Positions 22,257-33,060 of a DNA stretch of 64,000 nt are shown in pieces (the first letter of the stretch is position 1; each line of letters starts with the position of its first letter). This DNA comes from Calamus simplicifolius (taxonomy: Eukaryota; Streptophyta; Magnoliopsida; Arecales; Arecaceae): positions 2,096,419-2,160,418 of the forward strand of contig UESW01003834.1 of NCBI GenBank assembly GCA_900491605.1. The letters run 5' to 3'. A program made the position numbers and the translations under genes. Below the pieces are notes generated by a model, which was not told where the DNA came from, did not search any database, and was given only the letters and a program-made list of their open reading frames with translations.

Positions 22257-25200
22257 TTAATCGGTGTCATTTGTTTCGTGAAATGTTGGTTCAACATCCG
22301 ATGCCGTATCGGATTGCGAATCAGTTTCATTATCGGAAGAAAACCGAACATTTGCATCCGCAATTTCTTGGACATCACCACTTGGATCTCTAAGTGATGT
22401 TTCAGGAGCTCTTGTGTCGTCCTCAATTGCATGCAGTTCCATCTCATCCTCTTGAAATGCAGGGCACTCGGCTGATTGACTTGATGAACTCTCCTCTAAT
22501 ACGATTGTTGAACGTGGGACGATTTTAGAAACGGCCCACCAATCTCGCTTGTCGTTGCGCAAACTTGGATATCCGCAGTAAAAGACTTGCTGAGCTTGGG
22601 ATGCAAGGATGAATGGGTCATATTTATGTAATCTTCGTCGATGGTTCACTTCAACCAAATTATAGTCGTTATGAACCCTTTTGCCCACAGGAATTATCGG
22701 ATCGAACCAATCATAACGAAACAATACGGTTCGTTTTAAAGGCCAACCGGGATATTCAACTTCAACCACCTCTACTAACTTTCCATAATAATCCTGCATA
22801 TTTGCTCCAACACTTTCTCCTTTTACACACACGCCCCAGTTCTGAGTACCTCTTGAAGCTGCTAATCGTTCAATCTGAAATTTGTACCCATTTACAAAAT
22901 AGCCAGTAGAGGTTGTTACGGTCTTCAATGGCCATTGCGATAGACATTTAATGAAAATATTGTCGGTTGTCGACCATGGACCGTTGACCTATAAATTAAT
23001 AAGCTATTGACATCCAATTCAAAAAATAATTGCCATTATCGAAATTGATTGAGTGATACTACTCACAAATTCATAAAACCAGTAAGCAAACTCCATTTCT
23101 AATTTCTGCCCAATTGCAACTTGACTGATGTCGGGATTCATCTGTCGTTGTCTATCACAAAACATCCTTATGGGATGAAAAGGATGAAAACTACTGTTAG
23201 AAATTAAATATTATGGTATATTATTATATAAATTTAAATTTTCAATTTAGCATTGAAGTATACACTTACTCAATATATGGATCGACTTCTCGACAGTTCA
23301 TTAGGATGTAATAATGTGCTGCATTATACTCCATATCGCTAAGATTTCTTGACTTCTGCCCACCAAATGAACGGCCGATAGCTTTAAAAATTGATATTCT
23401 ACCGTCATTAGCTTCTGCTTCGTCCACACATACGTCATCGTTACGACCATGATTTCGGCTCCTCGTGTGGACGTGACCCTCAAAGTAATGCGAGGCAAAA
23501 GCTGAAACTTCTTCGACCAAGTGTGCATTGCATATAGAACCTTCAACCCTAGCCTTATTACGCACATTATTTTTTAACTTCTTAAGATACCTATATGTAA
23601 AGTTGCAACAAAAAATTAACGAATTTTTCAAGCAATGAAATAATATTTCAAATGTCAACATATCTTAATGATGTATATATTTACCTCTCGAATGGATACA
23701 TCCAGCGATACTGCACAGGACCAGCTATGCTCGCTTCGTATGGCAAGTGAACCGGTAAATGCTCCATTGAGTCAAAAAAACTGGGAGGAAATATTCGCTC
23801 AAGCTTGCATAAAATAATTGGAATTTCCTCCTCAAGCCTTGCCATTGATGCAGAAGTAATGACTGCGGCAGATAACTCCTTGAAGAATAAGCTGAGCTCC
23901 GTAATTGCTTTCCAGACATGTTGCGGAAGCAACTCACGAAAAGCTATAGGTAATAATCGTTGCATGAAAACATGGCAGTCATGGCTCTTCATGCCGAACA
24001 ACTTGAGCTTATGCATGTCCACACACCTACCGATATTTGAGGCATAACCATCTGGAAATTTTAACCCTCTTAGCCAGTTACATAAAACTTCTCGTGAATT
24101 TCTGTCAAGAGTGTAACATGCTTTAGGATAGGTCCCATCGGCACTCCTTCTCAAATCACCTCTTCTACAGTACTGATTAAGTTCTTCTCTTGACTTTGCA
24201 GTATCTTTTGTTTTTCCCGGGATGTTTAGCACCGTGTTAAATATGTTATCAAAGAAATTTTTCTCTATATGCATGACATCCAAGTTGTGCCGGATGAGAT
24301 TTGTGCTCCAATAAGGCAAATCCCAAAATATACTTCGCTTCTTCCAGTTATGTTCTTTACATATACGGCTATTTATTCTATCTGCATCTGGTTCCCATGC
24401 ATACATCAACCCCAAATTCTCTATAGAATCAAATAGATCCATGCCGGACCTAACCGGTTCGGCAAATTTTGTGACTGCTTTGTTCTTCCGGAAGGCGATC
24501 AAGTTACGCCTGTAAGGATGATTTGGTGGCAAGAACTTCCTATGGTTATCAAACCATGACTGCTTACCACTCTTCTGCAATGTAAATGCATCCGAATCAT
24601 ACATGCAATGAGGGCATGCCAGACGTCCAGCAGTGCTCCAACCAGACAACATTGCATATGCCGGAAAATCACTTATTGTCCACATCAAAGCAGCTCTCAA
24701 TAAGAAATTTTGTTTCATAGAAATGTCGTAGGCTACCACTCCTGTTTCCCACAACATTTTCAATTCGGCCACCAACGGTTGCAGAAAGACATCAATCTTT
24801 TCCTTAGGATTTGATGGTCCTGGAACCAAAACGGTTAAAAACATTGCAGGATCTTTCATGCACTTCCACGGAGGAAGGTTATATACAGTCAGTATCACAG
24901 GCCAACATGAATACTGTTGCCCCGCTTGACCAAATGGTTGGAAGCCATCGGTACAAAGACCTAATCTCACATTCCTTATATCTTCAGCAAAACAGGATGA
25001 TTTTCATTGAACTGCTTCCAAGCCTTTGAATCTGATGGATGCCGCATTTCATCCTCTTTAGATTCATGTTCGGCATGCCATCTCATATCAGCAGCTGTTG
25101 CCTCAGATCTATATAATCTCTGCAGGCGTGGGGTAAAAGGAAAGTAATGCATCCTCTTGTAAGGCACACTTTTCCTCCTACTTGTACCGGCTCCTCCTTC

Positions 25201-25949
25201 GGTGTTTTTGAACCTCGATTGCCCACAAATCTTACACCATCTCAGCTCTGAGTCTTCACCCCAAAATATCATACAATTGTTCAAGCAACAATCGATCTTA
25301 TTAACTAGAAGCCCAAGCCCACGCAACAACTTCTTTGTTGCGTAAAAACTGTCTGCGGCAACATTATCATTTGGCAGAATTTCTTTGATTAACTCAGCTA
25401 CAGAATTGAACGCCTTTTCTGATAATCGATGTTCTGCCTTAATATTCAACATTCGAGCAGCTGTAGAGAACTGGGAATGACCCTCACACCCAGGATACAA
25501 TTCTTGATTGGCAGCACTCAACATATCGTAAAATTGTTGTGCTTCTGGGTTTGGTTCTTCCATAAATGTATTCTGATTGAAGTCATTACCCGATGCATTC
25601 ATAACCATTTGTTCATATGTGTTTAAATTCACAAATGGTTCTTCTACGGGAATTGACTCTTGTTCGCCTATAACAACTGCTGGAATATCCTCTGGTTCAC
25701 CATGACAGTACCAACATAGTAATCAGGCACAAAACCCTTCTTACACAAATGCACCTTAACAGTTTCCACATCTCTGTAGGCTTTATTCTGACACCTGTGG
25801 AAGTTGCATGGGCACCTAATCCTAGGCCCATCCATCCATTCAGGTTGGCTACATGCAAATGCGATAAACTCTTCCAATCCATTCAGAAAATCTGGATTCA
25901 GCAAGCCATCTTTTATCCTTGCATACATCCATGAGCGAGTCCCGCTCAT
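22257..25949 (-). pseudogene. CACTA TNP2-like transposase, four exons, two frameshifts
   Basis: This is the catalytic transposase of CACTA elements. Exons are 25949-23685, 23590-23270, 23193-23067 and 22988-22257, each bounded by clean GT/AG sites. Domains in order are: an N-terminal transposase-associated zinc-like domain (SWMYARIKDGLLNPDF, RCPCNFHRC); the Transposase_21 core (LGLCTDGFQPFG, LACPHCMYDSDAF, LDVMHIEKNFFDNI); DUF4218 (LLPQHVWKAITELSLFFKEL, KLERIFPPSFFD); and DUF4216 (GYFVNGYKFQIER, FRYDWFDP). The last exon ends in an acidic Ser/Thr-rich tail. One-base shifts occur near 25705 and near 24990. A minus-strand TATATAAG-like box near 26410 could be its promoter. Confidence 0.92.
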
Positions 25950-26960
25950 TTTTGTCCGACTTATACAAAGTCTGGTAAAGCATTAATTAAAACCAAAAAA
26001 AAAAAACTATATTAGTATTAATACATATATATCTAAATTATTTCTTGGGCACAACTAATTAAGGTTAATTACAACCAATTAAATCATTTATAAGTACGCA
26101 AATAATTTAGATATATTTATGTACTAATATAATTACAACCAATTGCTAGGAAGGACCGATGCATAGGTTAATGGCTAAAGAGAGGGCTTGAGTTTGTGTC
26201 GGGCCATAAGGCGATGCGTTTAGTCATTAGACTTCACAAGAATTCAAGTGTCTTAAATAATTCTACCTTCACTCCATGTCTACAAGGTAAGGCCCTATCC
26301 CATTCAAGAATATTTTTTGTGATATGTTATTATGCTATTAATTATCATCGATCGGCAATATTGAAATTTCGGCAGCATTTCCCCATATGTTCTCCTACAT
26401 GTGTGGTATATAAGCCACACTAGGAGAACGTATGAGCAAATGCAAACCAAATCTCACCCCACGATAATTACTAGCAGACTAACATGTCACAAGAAATATT
26501 CCCAAACTGTCCACCAGGACAATTTGAGAATTTGCAAGACTAAGGCTTACAAATTCTCAAACGGGTCTAAAGGTTAATTAAAGTGCTGTGATTATGAAAG
26601 TCCGAAGACAATCGAACTTATGCTTGTTATTCTTAACATCTTGTGAATTATACATGTAATCACTAACTTTTTTAAGATTATTGTGTCAAATACAAAGGTT
26701 TGCGAATACTAAAATGTAAATCATTGAAACTAGTAATTTGTTGCTGGAAATTAAATAATATAACAACAAAACATTTTATTTAGCATTTCAAAATGTAATT
26801 CATCATTAAGTTTGCAGCAAATATAAATAATCAAACATAACAAATGTAAATGAGTATAAATGCACAAATACTATTGTCATAAACATTCTGCTTAAATTAA
26901 TTATTGCATAAATAATATGTAAATTAAATAAACATTCTGCTTAAATTAAGAAAAAATTAT
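25950..26960. other. CACTA non-coding spacer upstream of TNP2
   Basis: AT-rich DNA. It holds the candidate minus-strand TATA box (CTTATATACC, about 26413-26404) about 460 bp before the TNP2 ATG. Otherwise no feature is visible. Confidence 0.5.
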
Positions 26961-26969
26961 TTTTTTTTT

Positions 26970-28640
26970 CACAGGGGGGCGGGGGGTTTCCCCCCCTTCC
27001 CCCTGCTATGACCTCAAAATTTTTTTTTTTTTTCTTTTTTCACAGTGGCCTGGCCACCGTGGCCAGGCCACTGCCGGCCACGGCAACGACCGTGGCCGGA
27101 CAAGATAACAAAGGGGGCGGGGGGGGGGGGGTTTCCTCCCCTCCCCGGCCCCCTGTTAAAAAAAAATTTTTTTTTTCATTACAGTGGCCTGGCCACCAAG
27201 GCCAGGCCACTGCGGCCCCGGAGAAGACGGCCGGACAAGAAAAGAAAGGGGGTGCGGGGGGTTTCCCCCCCTCCCCCCCTGCTATGACCCCAATATTTTT
27301 TTTTTTTTTCTTTTTCACAGTGGCCTGGCCACCGTGGCCAGGCCACTGCCGGCCACGGCAACGGCCGTGGCCGGACAGAAATAAAGGGGGGGGGGGGCGG
27401 GGGGGGGGGGGTTTCCTCCCCTCCCCGGCCCACTCTTAAAAAAAAAAAAAAAAATTTTGATTACAGTGGCCTGGCCACCATGGCCAGGCCACTGCGGCCA
27501 CGGCAGGGCCGTGGCCGGAGAAGACGGCCACGGCAGCGGCCGTGGCCGCCTTGTCCGGCCACGGCAGCGGCCGTGGCCGGACAAGATAACAAAGGGGGGG
27601 CGGGGGGGGGGGTTTCCTCCCCTCCCCCCTGTTTAAAAAAAAATTATTTTTTTTTATAACAGTGGCCTGGCCACCGTGGCCAGGCCACTGCCGGCCACGG
27701 CAGCGGCCATGGCCGGAGAAGACGGCCACGGCAGCGGCCGTGGCCGCCTTGTCCGACCGCGGCCACGGCCGTGGCCGGACATGAAAACAAAGGGGGGGGG
27801 GGGGGGGGGTTTCCTCCCCTCCCCCCTGTTTAAAAAAATAAATTTTTTTTTTTATAACAGTGGCCTGGCCACCGTGGCCAGGCCACTGCCGGCCACGGCA
27901 GCGGCCGTGGCCGCCTTGTCCGGCCACGGCCACGGCCGTGGCCGGACATGAAAACAAAGGGGGGGCGGGGGGGGGTTTCCTCCCTCCCCCCTGTTTAAAA
28001 AATTTTTTTTTTTTTTATAACAGTGGCCTGGCCACCTTGGCCAGGCCACTGCCGGCCACGGCAGCGGCCGTGGCCGCCTTGTCCGGCCGCGGCCACGGCC
28101 GTGGCCGGACATGAAAACAAAGGGGGGGCGGGGGGGGGGGGGGGGTTTCCTCCCCTCCCCCCTGTTTAAAAAATTTTTTTTTTTTTTTATAACAGTGGCC
28201 TGGCCACCTTGGCTAGGCCACTGCCGGCCACGGCAGCGGCCGTGGCCGCCTTGTCCGGCCGCGGCCACGGCCGTGGCCGGACATGAAAACAAAGGGGGGG
28301 GGGGGGGGGGGGGGGGGGGGGTTTCCTCCCCTCCCCCCTGTTTAAAAAAAAAAATTTTTTTTTATATCAGTGGCCTGGCCACCGTGGCCAGGCCACTGCC
28401 GGCCACGGCAGCGGCCGTGGCCGCCTTGTCCGGCCGCGGCCACGGCCGTGGCCGGACATGAAAAGAATGGGGGGGCGGGGGGGGGGGGGGGGTTTCCTCC
28501 CCTCCCCCCTGTTTAAAAAAAAAAAAAAAAAATTTATAACAGTGGCCTGGCCACCGTGGCCAGGCCACTGCCGGCCACGGCAGCGGCCGTGGCCGGAGAA
28601 GACGGCCACGGACCTGCCGTGGCCGGAGAAGACGGCAGCA
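26970..28640. repeat. GC-palindrome / poly(G) / poly(T) minisatellite in the CACTA, ten units
   Basis: Units begin CAGTGGCCTGGCCACC at 27043, 27182, 27318, 27464, 27660, 27858, 28021, 28193, 28368 and 28540 (spacing 136-198 bp). Each has an inverted block (TGGCCTGGCCACCGTGGCCAGGCCA), a GGCCACGGC ladder, a G-run of up to about 33, TTTCCTCCCCTCCCCCCTG, and an A/T homopolymer. Long open frames across it are by-products of composition. Confidence 0.93.
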
Positions 28641-28854
28641 GGTAAATAAAAAAAAAACAGAAAAAAATTTTTTTTTTTGGATTTTTGGGCTAACCTTTGT
28701 TGAGATTCGCCTTGGCCGGTAGCCGGAGTCGGAGGAGATCCTCGGGGGGCTGGGAGTCGGAGGAGATCGCCGGAGTTTCGGGGGGGGCTGGGAGTCACGC
28801 GGCGGCGGCTAGGTCAGACCGGAAGGAGGAAAGAAGAAAGGGGGGTTTAAATAT
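28641..28854. other. GC-rich junction sequence in the CACTA
   Basis: A G-rich segment with two copies of GGAGTCGGAGGAGATC-like sequence sits between the minisatellite and the first inner GCGACGC cluster. No gene is seen. Confidence 0.5.
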
Positions 28855-29445
28855 AGGTAATTAGCGACGCCAATTTGGCGTCGCTAATTGCGTCGCAATA
28901 ATTTTTTTTTTTTTTTTTGTCTTAGCGACGCACGTGGGCGTCGCTAATCCATCATTAATAAATGTAAAAAATACTTTTATGAAAATATAGCGACGCCAAT
29001 AAATGCGTCGCTAAAGCGTCGCTAAATTGGCGCCATCACCTGGCAGGAAAAATAATTTTATTTTCTAATAATTGCGTCGCTAAGGCGTCGCAATATTTTT
29101 TTAATAATTTAAATTGATTAATAAAAAGTTATTACATATATTGCGACGCAATAAGTGCGTCGCAATTATTTTTTAAATATTTTTAAATGAAAATATTTAA
29201 ATTTATTATAATAATTGCGACGACAAATTGCGTCGCAAATATTTTTAAATATTTTAATCAGTTATATGTATTCTAATAATATTGCGACACATATATTTTG
29301 TTGCAATATTTATTTATATTTTTTTAAACTGTGCCGCTAAGGCGTCGCAAGCTATTTGTTAATATTTATAAATGATTATATTTATAATTAATGTTAATAA
29401 TTACGACGATAAATTGCATCATAATTTATTCTATAAAATTTTTAA
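28855..29445. repeat. Inner GCGACGC subterminal cluster of the CACTA
   Basis: Paired GCGACGC/GCGTCGC motifs identical in style to both element ends (for example TTAGCGACGCCAATTTGGCGTCGCTAA as an inverted pair) lie more than 2 kb from the right end, separated from it by the 87-bp satellite. Confidence 0.85.
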
Positions 29446-30507
29446 TGATCCCGATCGGCCACGACCTATCTCGGACAGTTGCAATCCGTCAGAGATCAGC
29501 GACGATCCGACGGTAGCGATCGATCCAAGCCCTGATCCCTATCGGCCACGATCGATCTCGGACCGTGGCGATCCGTCCGAGATCGGCGACGATCCAACGC
29601 TTGCGATCGATCCAAGCCCTGATCCCGATCGGTGACGACCGATCGCGGACCGCGGCAATCGGTTCGATCGGCAAAGATCCGACGGTTGCGATCGATCCAA
29701 GCCCTGATCCCGATCGGCCACGACCGATCTCGGACCGTGGCGATCCATCCGAGATCGACGACGATCCAACGCTTGCGATCGATCCAAGCCCTGATCCCGA
29801 TCGGCCACGGTCGATCTCGGACCGTGGCGATCCGTCCGAGATCGGCGACGATCCGACGGTTGCGATCGATCCAAGCCCTGATCCCGATCGGCCACGACTG
29901 ATCTCGGACCGTAGCAATCCGTCCGAGATCGGCGACGATCCAACGGTTGCGATCGATCCAAGCCCTGATCTCGATCGGCGACGACCGATCTCGGACCGTG
30001 GCAATTGGTCCGATCGACAAAGATACGACGGTTGCGATCGATCCAAGCCCTGATCCCGATCGGCCACGACCTATCTCGGACAGTTGCAATCCATCAGAGA
30101 TCGGCGATGATCCGACGGTAGCGATCGATCCAAGCCCTGATCCCTATCGGCCACGACCGATCTCGGACGTGGCGATCCGTCCGAGATCGGCGACGATCCA
30201 ACGCTTGCGATCGATCCAAGCCCTGATCCCGATCGGTGACGACCGATCGCGGACCGCGGCAATCGGTCCGATCGGCAAAGATCCAACGGTTGCGATCGAT
30301 CCAAGCCCTGATCCCGATCGGCCACGACCGATCTCGGACCGTGGCGATCCGTCCGAGATCGGCGACGATCCAACGGTTGCGATCGATCCAAGCCCTGATC
30401 CCGATCGGCCACGACCGATCTCGGACCATGGCGATCCGTCCGAGATCGGCGACGATCCGACGGTTGCGATCGATCCAAGACCTGATCCCGATCGGCGACG
30501 ACCGATG
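29446..30507. repeat. 85-87-bp tandem satellite with a 604-bp higher-order unit
   Basis: Twelve monomers are marked by CCAAGCCCTGATC at 29525, 29612, 29697, 29784, 29871, 29958, 30043, 30130, 30216, 30301, 30388 and 30475. Variant monomers recur every seven units: the CTATCTCGGACAGTTGCAAT form at 29463 and 30068, and the GATCGCGGACCGCGGCAATC form at 29641 and 30245. This gives a 604-605-bp higher-order period. Since 87 is 29 codons, several frames on both strands stay open by arithmetic alone. Confidence 0.95.
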
Positions 30508-31753
30508 CAATATTTGCGTCGCAATATTTGCGTCGCAATATTAAAATTTAAATATTTAATTCTGCTAAAAACATTGCGACGCAAATATTGCGTCGCAATA
30601 TTTTTATTGATATTTATATTTCATAAAAAATTAATTTAAAAATATTGCGACGCAATATTTGCGTCGCAATATTAAAAATTTAATTTTTTTAATTCTGCTA
30701 AAACCATTGCGACGCAAATATTGCGTCGCAATATTTTTATTGATATTTATATTTCATAAAAATTAATTTAAAAATATTGCGACGCAATATTTGCGTCGCA
30801 ATATTAAAAATTTAAAATATTTAATTTTGCTAAAAAAAGTGCGACGCAAATATGCGTCGCATATTTTTAATGATATTTTATTTATTAAAATTTAATTTAA
30901 AAATATTGCGACGCAATATTGCGTCGCAATATTAAAAATTTAAAATATTTAATTCTGCTAAAAACATTGCGACGCAAATATTGCGTCGCAATATTTTATT
31001 GATATTTATATTTCATAAAAAATTAATTTAAAAATATTGCGACGCAATATTGCGTCGCAATATTAAAAATTTAATTTTTTAATTCTGCTAAATACATTGC
31101 GACGCAATATTGTGTCGCAATATTTTTATTGATATTTTATTTCATAAAAAATTAATTTAAAGATATTGCGACGCAATATTTGCGTCGCAATATTAAAAAT
31201 TTAAAATATTTAATTCTACTAAAAACATTGCAACGCAAATATTGTGTCGCAATATTTTTAATGATATTTATATTTCATTAAAAATTAATTTAAAAATATT
31301 GCGACGCAATATTTGCGTCGCAATATTAAAAATGTAAAATATTTAATTCTGCTAAAAACATTGCGACTCAAATATTGCGTCGCAATATTTTTATTAATAT
31401 TTATATTTCATAAAAATTAATTTAAAAATATTGCGACGCAATATTTGCGTCGCAATTTTAAAAATTTAATTTTTTAATTCTGCTAAAAACATTGCGACGC
31501 AAATATTGCGTCGCAATATTTTTATCGATATTTTATTTTATAAAAAATTAATTAAAAAATATTGCGACGCAATATTTGCGTCACAATATTAAAAATATAA
31601 TTTTTTTAATTTTTTGATTAATTGAGTCGCTAATGAGTCGCTAATGCGTCGCAATATTTTGTTGTCACAAAGGCGTCGCAAAGTGGTCGCAATTTAGCGA
31701 CGCAATTTGGCGTCGCTAAATTTGCGTCGCTATTTCAGTATTTTCTTGTAGTG
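30508..31753. repeat. Right subterminal array (131-bp units) and right TIR of the CACTA
   Basis: Eight units of 128-133 bp (phase marker CTGCTAAAA at 30562, 30695, 30827, 30955, 31085, 31216, 31349, 31480) each hold two inverted pairs, TTGCGACGCAATATTTGCGTCGCAA and a close variant. The array leads into mixed GCGACGC motifs and the terminal TTCTTGTAGTG. Confidence 0.95.
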
Positions 31754-31756
31754 ATA

Positions 31757-32030
31757 GCCCTGTTCATTCTCCAACAAACCCTCTGCTTCAGAATGTTTGG
31801 TCTATTTTGCAGAATGTCCACAGCTTCTAGATCAAACATGTTTATAAGGAGGCCAACATGGCGGCTGACTGGGTGATGGCCTCTATGGCCTACACTATGA
31901 TTTTTGGTTATGGCGACAGGGTAACCCATATCCTATTGTTCTTAAATAAATTCTATATTCTGACTTATCTAGGCTGACTAGCACAAGAATGGTGTGATCA
32001 CCTGTTTGTACCAAAGAAGAAGAAGAAGAA
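31757..32030 (+). pseudogene. LINE ORF2: RNase H C-terminus and 3' end, displaced by CACTA
   Basis: Directly after the CACTA and its ATA duplication the frame continues the RNase H fold, with the hallmark HVYKEANMAADWV near 31835. One in-frame stop precedes that motif. The ORF ends at 31975-31977 and the element finishes in (AAG)n at about 32014-32033. Together with 19605-19850 this shows a single RNase H domain cut in two. Confidence 0.85.
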
Positions 32031-32045
32031 GAAGCCTATTCTTAA

Positions 32046-33060
32046 AATAGTTTGTTGGGGGCCATCTGGACCTAGTCAAGAAAATATTAAGACTTGCTTC
32101 ACCGTTCTTCGGTGCAGCAAGCGAGCACCGACCGTACGGATTGATCGTTCGCACGTATGGTGCATGATAACGTTCATTGGGCCATCGCACACGCATTGAC
32201 ATGTGTGGGCGACCAATCCATAGCCAATGCATGGGCCATCTGATGTGGTAAGACTTTTTTGTGCCGACATAACCAGCTGAAGGAGCTATATCAGGTTGTT
32301 GATGCCAAATCACCATCCTCGAACATCGTCGAGCGCTCGGTTGCCTCATCCAGCGAGCCCGAAATCCTCCGATGAGCTTCTTGCGCTTGGAAGCCTACAA
32401 ACAAGCCTCGAGGACTGGAGATTCCTGGTGGAAATCCTTCGACGCTTAAGTCAGTGCTCTAGGCAACAGCCGTAAGCTTGAGAAAGCTTGAAAGAAAGAA
32501 GAAGAGAGTGGCTTAGAGCCGTACTCTCTGTTGGCCTGAATGAGTGTTTAAGAGTCAGGGGAGTTATTCGTTACATCATTGGGGGTCCTTCTTACACATT
32601 TTATTGATGCTTGGAGGCTGTGAGACCTGGGGCAAGATCACCTATAAGAGTATTTATGATGGGGGCAGCACAGTGGGGCTAGCCTTTATGTGATTTATCA
32701 GAGCTGCAGGCTGTGTTCCGTTAGAGTAGATGGCTGCAGCTGGTTGGCAGATGCTATTTAGTTTGGACAGCTATCGTAGGCTACTGCAGGGCATGGCCGA
32801 TCGTTACGGTGCCTATCAGACGTGTCTCCTATATCACCTTTTTAGTATTCTGTGCAAAGAATGACGGGCGATAAAGTCCGGCACGTGAGCCCCAAAGTGC
32901 AGCCGCTGGGACAGAAGATGAAGTTTGGAGTTGAAGCTAGCTATCCCTCGTAGAGCATTGATTATAGAGCGCTTGTATGACAATGTTCACCTGCATGACA
33001 CTGTTCGTGGCCGAGGCCTAGCGGAGCGGGTCTGAGGCCGAGCAAGCTCGCAGCGTGGAG
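32046..33060 (-). other. Decayed LTR-like sequence related to the Tat family
   Basis: Segments near 32340-32480 resemble the Tat LTR (CCTTCGACGCTTAAGTCAGTG versus CCCTCGGACGCTCAAGTCAGTG at 8060). No clear ends, primer site or duplication can be defined. It may be the remnant of an older related LTR. Confidence 0.35.

Larger units (their letters stand above)
19851..31753. mobile_element. CACTA (En/Spm) DNA transposon, 11.9 kb
   Basis: The left end reads CACTACAAGAAAT and the right end ATTTCTTGTAGTG-like (TTTTCTTGTAGTG). A 3-bp target duplication ATA lies at 19848-19850 and 31754-31756. Subterminal regions are packed with GCGACGC in both orientations. Two minus-strand transposase genes occupy the left third, and three different tandem arrays fill the right half. 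Both transposase genes carry disabling changes, so mobility would need help in trans. Confidence 0.96.
14239..32030 (+). mobile_element. L1-type LINE with RNase H, split by the CACTA element
   Basis: The order is ORF1 with a DUF4283-like domain and a zinc knuckle, then ORF2 with endonuclease, reverse transcriptase, zf-RVT and RNase H. The element resumes after the CACTA insertion at 31757 and ends in an (AAG)n run. A candidate target duplication flanks it: ACCAAAGAAGCCTATTCGTAA at 14218-14238 and a copy with expanded AAG units at 32010-32045 (one mismatch, G/T). Many stops and shifts show it is old and dead. Confidence 0.85.

Noticed and set aside
27008..28800. Long frames rich in Gly, Pro, Arg and Lys on both strands
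   Set aside because: They are produced by the GC-palindrome, poly(G) and poly(T) array; no domain is present.
29372..30639. Long overlapping open frames of 90-230 codons on both strands
   Set aside because: They all lie in the 87-bp satellite. A period of 29 codons keeps frames open without selection, and the translations are simple repeats of DPSPDPDRPR or RSGSGLGSIAT type.
30508..31600. Regularly spaced palindromes resembling a CRISPR array
   Set aside because: The 131-bp units repeat entirely, with no unique spacers, and lie at the end of a CACTA transposon in plant DNA.
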